Source of the DNA: JBDTNQ01 sp039933635
Lineage (GTDB): Bacteria; Acidobacteriota; Vicinamibacteria; Vicinamibacterales; SCN-69-37
Length of the DNA stretch: 11,409 nt
Assembly: GCA_039933635.1 (NCBI GenBank)
Contig: JBDTNQ010000125.1
Coordinates: 1 to 11,409, forward strand
Direction: 5' to 3'
In this document: in pieces, positions 6,631 through 11,409 of the stretch
Position numbering within the stretch: position 1 is the stretch's first letter
Layout of the letters: each line of letters begins with the position of its first letter
Notes under the pieces: model-generated
Database searches by the model: none
Seen by the model: the letters and a program-made list of their open reading frames with translations, nothing else
Told to the model about the DNA's origin: nothing
Position numbers and translations under genes: made by a program

Positions 6631-7508
6631 AGGGCAACCTCTGATGGAATGCCGTCGATCGTGTCCGTCACGACGGTGAGCGCCGCGTCCGCCCACTCCG
6701 CCGCCAATGCCTGGGTCGCGCCGTGCCAATACATCGGGTGCGCCGTGCCTTCCGCGAAGATCACGTCCATCGGCTGGCCCTCACGCGTGAGCAACGGCCC
6801 ACCCCACGGCGAGTGATCCCCGCGCGCCCGACGCTGCATGTCGGCCAGGTCGTAGACCATCTGCGCTTTCGGAGAGCGCCCATCGCCGCCCGCGTACGGA
6901 TCGGCCTGCAGGTAGAGCCCGTGCATCCCGGCGTCGAGTGCCGACTGCCACGTGTCCCGCTCTTCCTCGTCGCCCGCTCCTGGGGACAGGTGCCCAGGCG
7001 GGTTGTGCCAGTAGCGCCGTGCGTCCGGAAAGCAGGCCGTCACCCACTCGAATAGTCGCCGAGCCACGTCCCGCCGCTGCCACTGCTCCCACTGCGAGAC
7101 GACGCGCGTTGGAATCACCCCGAGCCCACGCACCTTCGCGTAGAACATCGTGAGCTTCGACATCTGGCCCCAGTCGAACGTGCGCGCGTTGTCGTCGTAG
7201 AACGGCGCGTTGTCCGGGGCGACCACGAGCGTCGCGTCCACCTGATTCGTGAGCCAGGACCAGAACTTCGCGAACTCGTACGGCTGGCTCAGCCAGTCCG
7301 TCGCCGGGAAGTGCCCGCCGTAGCCGTTCGCCCAGACCGGCCCGCACATGACATGTCGCCCGCCGATCGCGAGGAACCGATCCATCACGCGCTGCGCTTC
7401 GGCCTGATCGCGCTGCCAGAGGGTGTCGATTTCTGCCATGAAAAATCGATCCGGCCGAGCGCCACGGTACTCAGGCATCCCGGCAAACGGATTCGCCGTC
7501 TCGATCAC
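6627..7508 (-). CDS. Glycosidase-barrel-like phage protein; start uncertain
   Basis: The conservative start is GTG 7508 (293 aa), but the frame is open and protein-like up to 7556, where it meets the stop of the preceding gene, so the true product may be longer or fused to it. Motifs in order: LRGQF just before the GTG, FFMAEIDTLW, HVMCGPVWANGYGGHFP, TLVVAPDNAPFYDD, PDARRYWHNPPGHLSPG, DAGMHGLYLQADPYAGG, HSPWGGPLLTREG and VIFAEGTAHPMYWHG. Alternating strands and helices with conserved aromatic, Asp and Glu residues resemble a TIM-barrel glycoside-hydrolase-like protein. I recall similar unnamed proteins encoded beside DUF6527 and tail genes in phages. No catalytic pair can be assigned with certainty. 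It may act on, or bind, a host surface glycan; this is inference. Confidence 0.7.
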   Translation of the reverse strand: MIETANPFAGMPEYRGARPDRFFMAEIDTLWQRDQAEAQRVMDRFLAIGGRHVMCGPVWANGYGGHFPATDWLSQPYEFAKFWSWLTNQVDATLVVAPDNAPFYDDNARTFDWGQMSKLTMFYAKVRGLGVIPTRVVSQWEQWQRRDVARRLFEWVTACFPDARRYWHNPPGHLSPGAGDEEERDTWQSALDAGMHGLYLQADPYAGGDGRSPKAQMVYDLADMQRRARGDHSPWGGPLLTREGQPMDVIFAEGTAHPMYWHGATQALAAEWADAALTVVTDTIDGIPSEVAL

Positions 7509-7532
7509 GAACTGCCCGCGAAGGTTTGGTGA

Positions 7533-7550
7533 GCCGGTAACACCTCCGGC
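7533..7550 (-). promoter_or_regulatory. GC hairpin after the stop codon of the 551-aa gene
   Basis: On the minus strand GCCGG, an 8-nt loop AGGTGTTA, then CCGGC can pair as a perfect 5-bp GC stem. It begins 2 nt after the TAG stop. A GGAGG (7543-7547), which looks like a Shine-Dalgarno, is partly in the stem, yet no ATG, GTG or TTG follows at usable distance. It may stimulate frameshifting or hide the binding site. Confidence 0.5.
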
Positions 7551-7552
7551 GT

Positions 7553-7559
7553 CTAAAAA
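7553..7559 (-). other. T5 run overlapping the stop codon (possible -1 slip site)
   Basis: On the minus strand the 551-aa frame reads AGT TTT TAG. After a one-base backward slip the P-site codon is again TTT and the next codon is TTA in the frame of the downstream gene. Re-pairing is perfect in the P site and the A site holds a stop, which is a plausible but non-canonical slip arrangement. A lost T would give the same picture. Confidence 0.4.
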
Positions 7560-9208
7560 CTTGGCCAGGGCCGATCGGGCAATGACGCCCCTTCGATGTC
7601 CGCCACCACGAACTCGAGCGGCCACCGCTCCCCACCGAACCGGCGGAACGTGTCCATCACGCCGTCGCCATAGCCCGTGCCCTTGCCCGCGGACTGACGT
7701 GCCGCCAACAGGCCCAGCGCCGTCGCGGCCCACATCGGATACGTCACCGCCGGGACGGGCGACTGCGTTGGGTGACTCTCTCCGGCCGCGACCTTCGCCA
7801 GTGGCGTGCCTTCAGCCAGCGCCCGATAGGCGTCCAGGCAGCCATCGGTGTAGTTGCGCCCTGGGGCCCTGGGCGCGAGTGCGGCATCCACGGCGGCATA
7901 GGTCAGCGAGTCGGTCGGGTTCGTCTTCGGCATGTCATCCTCGTGCGTTGGTGGAACAGGAATCGGTTTCGGCTTCGGCGCCGGCGCGGGACGGCCCTTC
8001 GCGGCTGCCAGCATGTTGGTGAGCGCCCGCACGAACTCTGGGAACACGGGCGGCCGGGTGTTCCCGTACGGCACGACGTCCACGCCGCATTCCGCCGCGA
8101 CGTCCCACAGCGCTCGGAGCAGGTCGAGCACGTACTGCAGGTTCCACGCGCCCGAGCCGGTGTAGACGCCGACGAACAGGCAGCATGGCCGCTTCGCCTG
8201 CTGGCAGGCCCGCACGTTGCGCCGCGCCCGGTCGGCCGTGTCTCGGATGGGCTCTGGTGCGATGCCCTGCCGCAAGTCACCAGACGGGTAGGCGTTGATC
8301 CCGATGACGTCGAGCGCGGCCGGGATGCTCGCGATCTTGTCCGCCTGAAACAACTGGTCGTAGTACCCGAGCGAAGGCTTGCCGTCGCGCTTCGCGGCTG
8401 CCACGACGACGTCGAGTTCGCGGTTGTCCCCGATGTGGAACGTGCCCCAGGCGTAGACGTCCGCCAGATTCGGCACGCCTGGGAAGGTGTCCGGGATGAC
8501 GCGGATGGGCGCGGGCGGGAAGTCCGTGACGACGGCCACCGCAGGCTGCGGACGCCACACCTCGAACCGCTCAAACGGCACGAGGATGTCCTGATTCGCC
8601 ACGGCCACAACCGGCAGGCCGTCGACCAGCGCGAACAGCGTGCGCGTCTGCACGTTGCCCGCCCAGACCTTGTAGAACGTCTGGGTCGATGCGTCCCACG
8701 CGGCCACACCGTAGAAGTCGTTTGAGTCGCCGACCGTCCATGACCCGCGGATCATCGGATGCGAGATCCGGTGCCCGCCGCAGACCACGGCCACGTTCTG
8801 GTCCGTCATGACCGGCACGCCGCCGATCTCGACATCGATAAACCCCTGCGAGGTGTTCCCGAACGGCGCCGGATACTGCTGCATCGCCGCGGTCGTGGGT
8901 GCCAGGTCCGCGTTGAGCACGACCCGGCCGTACGTGGCCCCGATGGGCGCGCGCATCCACGTGACTTCCCAGCGGCCCAGCGGCAGCGCGTTGATGCCGA
9001 CGCAGTTCTGGCCGAAGGCGACATCGCCTGAGTCCCACCGCTGGCCGAGCGAATCGACCACCTGGCACATGCCGCTGGCCTGCGCGACCGCCGCGATCAC
9101 GCCGTCACGGTTCGCGGCCGCCCGGACGTAGAGCGCCGGATCGGGCGCGAACATCGCGTCCGTGACGAGCACGGCCTTGCCGTTGACGGTGACGACATCC
9201 GAGAACAT
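7553..9208 (-). CDS. Large multidomain phage protein, barrel-like core with AP/KP linker
   Basis: This 551-aa protein starts at ATG 9208, which shares its A with the TGA of a 23-aa upstream ORF (TGATG); its own Shine-Dalgarno is weak, so translation is probably coupled. Residues 1-215 are beta-rich (TWMRAPIGATYGRVVLN, DVEIGGVPVMTDQNVAVVCG, FYGVAAWDASTQTFYKVWAG). About 225-405 look like an alpha/beta barrel (VPNLADVYAWGTF, GKPSLGYYDQLF, LDVIGINAYPSGD, PCCLFVGVYTGSG, VPYGNTRPPVFPEF). A linker at 406-420 is built of Pro, Ala and Lys. The C-terminal 430-551 part is mixed helical. I do not recognise a named family; a tail-associated host-surface protein is likely from its place after lysis genes. 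The frame ends at TAG in a T5 run, where the next gene's frame continues in the -1 phase. Confidence 0.78.
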   Translation of the reverse strand: MFSDVVTVNGKAVLVTDAMFAPDPALYVRAAANRDGVIAAVAQASGMCQVVDSLGQRWDSGDVAFGQNCVGINALPLGRWEVTWMRAPIGATYGRVVLNADLAPTTAAMQQYPAPFGNTSQGFIDVEIGGVPVMTDQNVAVVCGGHRISHPMIRGSWTVGDSNDFYGVAAWDASTQTFYKVWAGNVQTRTLFALVDGLPVVAVANQDILVPFERFEVWRPQPAVAVVTDFPPAPIRVIPDTFPGVPNLADVYAWGTFHIGDNRELDVVVAAAKRDGKPSLGYYDQLFQADKIASIPAALDVIGINAYPSGDLRQGIAPEPIRDTADRARRNVRACQQAKRPCCLFVGVYTGSGAWNLQYVLDLLRALWDVAAECGVDVVPYGNTRPPVFPEFVRALTNMLAAAKGRPAPAPKPKPIPVPPTHEDDMPKTNPTDSLTYAAVDAALAPRAPGRNYTDGCLDAYRALAEGTPLAKVAAGESHPTQSPVPAVTYPMWAATALGLLAARQSAGKGTGYGDGVMDTFRRFGGERWPLEFVVADIEGASLPDRPWPSF

Positions 9209-9279
9209 CAGCCCAGCAACCTCTCAGGACACACCACGAGCACCACGAGCACGAGCAGGCACAGGCGCAGCGTGCTCAC
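9208..9279 (-). CDS. 23-aa hydrophobic membrane peptide between coupled genes
   Basis: GTG 9279 overlaps the previous stop as GTGA, has AAGGGG 5 nt upstream, and the TGA at 9208-9210 overlaps the next ATG as TGATG. The product begins MSTLRLCLLVLVVLVVC and ends PERLLG: one basic residue near the N-terminus, then about 12 consecutive hydrophobic residues, then a charged tail. This is the shape of a single-pass membrane peptide. The cysteine is preceded by Val-Val, so it does not make a proper lipobox. It fills what would otherwise be a 67-nt gap in a string of overlapping genes, and its stop feeds the 551-aa gene, which lacks a strong binding site. It may be a small lysis accessory protein, or mainly a coupling leader. 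No family recognised. Confidence 0.5.
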   Translation of the reverse strand: MSTLRLCLLVLVVLVVCPERLLG

Positions 9280-9449
9280 TTCTTCCCCTTCGACGTATCC
9301 ACCACGAGCCGCCCATCGGCCTGCAGCACCATCTGCCCGGAGAGGATCTGCACGACCTCCGCGACGGTCAGCACGGGCGCATCCGCCGCGACCTGACCCG
9401 CGGGTGTGGCCGCCGCCATGAGCGTGGCGTGCAGGTTCGGCGTGATCAC
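9276..9449 (-). CDS. 57-aa small phage protein, unknown function
   Basis: It starts at GTG 9449, overlapping the previous stop as GTGA; AAGG lies about 9 nt upstream. The frame is open further upstream but becomes Arg-rich shadow sequence there. The product has a predicted helix (TPNLHATLMAAATPAGQ), a central VLTVAEVVQIL segment, and a short strand end (MVLQADGRLVVDTSKGKK) with a basic tail. There is no membrane segment and no recognisable domain. It lies in the chain of coupled small genes between the holin-like gene and the large 551-aa gene, so it could be a lysis or virion accessory; nothing in the sequence decides. Confidence 0.6.
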   Translation of the reverse strand: MITPNLHATLMAAATPAGQVAADAPVLTVAEVVQILSGQMVLQADGRLVVDTSKGKK

Positions 9450-9688
9450 TTCGCGCCGCCTTCGTGGCGCGCGCGAATCTCGGCCGTCAGCGCGTCGTGT
9501 TCCGCCTTCCACGCGAGGATCGCGCCGTCGTCCCACGGCTGGCCGTTCGGCTGCGGTTCGAGGATGCTGTGCTGCGCTTCCGCTGCCATCGCCTTCAGTT
9601 CCGCGATCAGCTCGTCCGCATTGCCGCCCGCCTTGATCTGCAGCGACACGGCCGCCAACTTGAGAAGGAACTTCGTCTGCTCGCTCAC
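9446..9688 (-). CDS. 80-aa helical phage protein, unknown function
   Basis: GTG 9688 overlaps the stop of the holin-like gene by 4 nt (GTGA) and has a strong GGAGG 6 nt upstream, so the start is secure. Residues 4-36 are a long helix (TKFLLKLAAVSLQIKAG, then NADELIAELKAMAAEA). A Pro/Gly/Asn-rich turn with QPWDDG follows at about 45-55, and a second charged helix ends the protein (AWKAEHDALTAEIRARHEGG). There is no signal peptide and no transmembrane segment long enough to be sure of. The two-helix layout could form a coiled coil with a partner. I recognise no family; the place next to the holin-like gene suggests a lysis-region accessory. Confidence 0.68.
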   Translation of the reverse strand: MSEQTKFLLKLAAVSLQIKAGGNADELIAELKAMAAEAQHSILEPQPNGQPWDDGAILAWKAEHDALTAEIRARHEGGAK

Positions 9689-10479
9689 TGCCCACCTCCG
9701 AACGCCCCGAGGTTGTTGAGAAACACACCCGCGGCCGCACTCAGCACGTTGCCGAGTTGACCGAGAAAGTCATGCACCTTCGACTTGATGGCACCCAGCT
9801 TCGACGCCGCATCAATCAGCGCCTGCCCGCGCTCGAGCACCGGCTGCACCAGCGCCCGCAGTTCCGGCCATGTCTTCGTCGCGCCAGACACGAGCCCATT
9901 CGCTGCCGCGTCCGAGGCGTTCGCGTAGGCCACCATCGCGCGGTCGAAGTCGGCATCGGCCGCGGCCGGAATGACCCCGCCCTTGGAGGCCTCGTCCTCG
10001 ATTTTCGAGACGGTGTTCGTCACCTGCGCGGCCATCGTCAGGAGCTGCACGAGGTTGCCGGTGACGGCCTTCACGTCGCGGTCGGCGTGCTCGACTTGGA
10101 CGGGCAACTCGGCGATGCGCGGGATGGAGGCGCAGCCGCTAAGCATCGCTCCAGACAGCGCCGCGACCAGCAGCACGATCGGCAACTGCGGCGGTAGGGA
10201 TGTCGGCGTGCCCGCACTCGCGGCTTGCCCGGCCGCGATCTTCTGCTTCAGCTCATCGACGGTGGACCCAGGCGGCATGGCCAGCGCGGTGTTGACCTTG
10301 ATCCGGTCCTTGACCTTCACGTAGATCATCCAGCCGAGCGTCGCGACGGCCAGCGACAGACCGGCGATCAGTTGATCGTTTTGCCCCGGCGTGATGATGC
10401 CCTGCTGGATCAACCAGCTCGAGATGCCCGCCAACAGATACCGGACCAGCGCCGGTAGAATTTCAAGAAAGATGCTCAT
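9685..10479 (-). CDS. Holin-like protein fused to an internal lipobox segment
   Basis: This 264-aa protein has ATG 10479 in ATGA overlap with the endolysin stop and GGAGG 7 nt upstream; the 17 extra upstream codons of the open frame fall inside the endolysin. Residues 9-29 (hydrophobic, LVRYLLAGISSWLI) and 37-54 (LIAGLSLAVATLGWMIYV) make a two-helix membrane module, followed by a charged VKVKDRI and MPPGSTVDELKQKIAAG. This is a holin-like pattern and it sits next to an endolysin, so a role in letting the lysozyme reach the wall is likely. Residues 99-116 are a third hydrophobic stretch ending LSGC, which matches a lipobox at Cys116, but there are no basic residues before it. The remaining 148 residues are Ala-rich helices, as in phage lipoprotein spanins. 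A composite holin/spanin-like protein is possible; a misread boundary is the alternative. Confidence 0.72.
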   Translation of the reverse strand: MSIFLEILPALVRYLLAGISSWLIQQGIITPGQNDQLIAGLSLAVATLGWMIYVKVKDRIKVNTALAMPPGSTVDELKQKIAAGQAASAGTPTSLPPQLPIVLLVAALSGAMLSGCASIPRIAELPVQVEHADRDVKAVTGNLVQLLTMAAQVTNTVSKIEDEASKGGVIPAAADADFDRAMVAYANASDAAANGLVSGATKTWPELRALVQPVLERGQALIDAASKLGAIKSKVHDFLGQLGNVLSAAAGVFLNNLGAFGGGQ

Positions 10480-10979
10480 GTCAATGCCTCCACGTGACTG
10501 GCCACTCGATTGGCCCACCCTGCGGCCCAACGGGCCTGTCGTTCGGGCTGACTCGTAATCAGTCGCCCGAGAAACCGCATGCGCGCGCCGATAATCAGCC
10601 GCGCCATCTTCGGCCGGTCACACGCCACGATCCGCGCCTGCGTCTCCGGTCCCAACACCCCGTCCGCCTGCAACCCGAAGATCCGCTGCAGGTCCTGAAT
10701 CACCGGCCGATGCCCGCTGTTCACGGCCCAATCGACCACGCCATCTGCGAAGCCGTCCGGGTAGTCACAGACCGAGATCAACTGCGTCCGCACAAGCCAC
10801 GTCAGGTAGTTCTGCGCGGCTTCCTGCACCGTCGTCGGCGCCGGAAACCCAAACGTCACCAGCCATCCCGGCGTCTGCCCGTATCGCGTGATGCCTTTGC
10901 CGTCGTGAATGTCGGACACCCCGCCTTCGCGTGCGATCACGCGCGTAACAATCACGAGCGCCGCCTCGTCGCGCGTCAT
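10476..10979 (-). CDS. Endolysin, GH108 lysozyme with C-terminal peptidoglycan-binding domain
   Basis: This 167-aa protein, the usual length for GH108 lysozymes, starts at ATG 10979 in ATGA overlap with the PAS gene; the longer open frame to 11330 is shadow sequence. The expected catalytic glutamate is Glu18 in REGGVSD, followed by HDGKGITRYGQTPGWL, the form of the family's D-x-G-x-T-x-x-G-x-T stretch. Residues 78-119 (ADGVVDWAVNSG, LQRIFGLQADGVLGPETQARI) match the peptidoglycan-binding-3 domain that closes GH108 proteins. It hydrolyses the beta-1,4 bond of peptidoglycan glycan strands during host lysis. There is no signal peptide, so release should depend on a holin; the next gene encodes a holin-like protein. 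The GGQT/GIT motif is slightly changed (GQT in place of GIT), which may be ordinary variation. Confidence 0.9.
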   Translation of the reverse strand: MTRDEAALVIVTRVIAREGGVSDIHDGKGITRYGQTPGWLVTFGFPAPTTVQEAAQNYLTWLVRTQLISVCDYPDGFADGVVDWAVNSGHRPVIQDLQRIFGLQADGVLGPETQARIVACDRPKMARLIIGARMRFLGRLITSQPERQARWAAGWANRVASHVEALT

Positions 10980-11409
10980 ACCGCGACGCCCGTTTCCGAC
11001 TTCATGATCTCGATGCGTCCCAGCCACCGGAGAATTGCACCGGTCATCGGGTGCGGCTGCGGTTCTGCAATCACCCGCACGCGCATCACCACGCCTGCCC
11101 GCGTCACCGCCCGGTACGTCGACTCGAACATCCGCTGATCCCCGATCGCGTGCATCCACTCGGCCATCACCCGTTCGCGATCGTCCTGGTGCACCGACCG
11201 CACCCAGCGCTGCCCGAGCATCTCGGCTGGTGAGTAGCCGAATTGGGTGGTGAAGGACGTGTTGATGCGGACGTTCGCGCCGTCGGCCGCGCACTCGAAG
11301 TTCGGCCGGTCGAGTTGGTCGCAGAGCCAATCGGTGCGCGCCGCGATCGTCAGTGTGCGCAGCTCGGTCGAGGTGATCTTGTCGTAGAGGGACGAGCCGC
11401 CATTGGGGC
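10976..11409 (-). CDS. PAS-domain phage protein, 5' part outside window
   Basis: The frame has no stop up to the right edge, so 143 codons of the C-terminal part are visible; the ATG at 11221 is internal and not the start. The visible part opens with NGGSSLYDKI, then a helix with AARTDWLCDQLD. A PAS fold follows: FECAADGANVRIN, then TSFTTQFGYSPAEMLGQRW, VHQDDRERVMAEWMHAIG, a YRAVTRAGVVMRVRV strand, and a closing ILRWLGRIEI. The NGGSSL opening is one I recall from phage proteins with a membrane segment before a PAS domain, so the missing part may hold a membrane anchor. PAS domains bind small ligands or partners, and here one sits immediately before an endolysin with ATGA coupling. A sensing role in lysis timing is speculation. 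Confidence 0.72.
   Translation of the reverse strand, partial: PNGGSSLYDKITSTELRTLTIAARTDWLCDQLDRPNFECAADGANVRINTSFTTQFGYSPAEMLGQRWVRSVHQDDRERVMAEWMHAIGDQRMFESTYRAVTRAGVVMRVRVIAEPQPHPMTGAILRWLGRIEIMKSETGVAV

Noticed and set aside
7903..8709. A 268-codon minus-strand frame inside the 551-aa gene
   Set aside because: Arg/Ser/Thr-rich shadow of the true frame.
7772..8725. A 317-codon plus-strand open frame
   Set aside because: It lies antisense to the 551-aa gene, and its product is rich in Arg, His and Val with no domain; high-GC antisense shadow.

Overview
The window is a GC-rich (by eye about 60-68% G+C), gene-dense stretch that reads as the late region of a tailed double-stranded DNA phage, either a prophage or a free viral contig. 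A GH108-type endolysin, a holin-like membrane protein, a DUF6527-like protein and several phage structural-protein types support this. The host is probably Gram-negative: GH108 lysozymes are typical of phages of such hosts, and the window also has a lipobox protein and a Sec signal peptide. No gene fixes the host taxon.

Layout. On the plus strand at the left edge lies a two-gene module: the 3' part of a nucleotidyltransferase-fold (DUF6932-like) gene (2-379), then an XRE/HTH regulator (383-871), in the style of a toxin-antitoxin or defence pair. Everything else (881-11409) is one minus-strand run converging on that module with 9 bp between stop codons. In transcription order (right to left) it holds: a PAS-domain protein cut by the window edge; GH108 endolysin; holin-like/lipobox composite protein; 80-aa and 57-aa small proteins; a 23-aa hydrophobic peptide; a 551-aa multidomain protein; a barrel-like phage protein; DUF6527-like protein; a 628-aa secreted protein with proline linkers and an Ig-like domain; a beta-sandwich protein; and four probable virion-surface proteins, one with a 22-residue repeat.

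The minus-strand genes are nearly all coupled by ATGA, GTGA or TGATG overlaps or by gaps of 1-12 nt, and no promoter or terminator is visible among them. They therefore look like one polycistronic late operon with lysis functions first and accessory or host-contact proteins last. There is no non-coding stretch above 60 bases.

The most notable observations are: a strict 22-residue repeat in the 393-aa protein; a T5 slip site, stop codon and GC hairpin joining the two large proteins at 7533-7559, which could be a -1 frameshift or a broken fusion; a previously unlisted 23-aa membrane peptide at 9208-9279; a holin-lipobox composite; a domain inserted inside a structural protein at 2482-3135; a PAS domain in a phage lysis cluster; and the nucleotidyltransferase-HTH pair.
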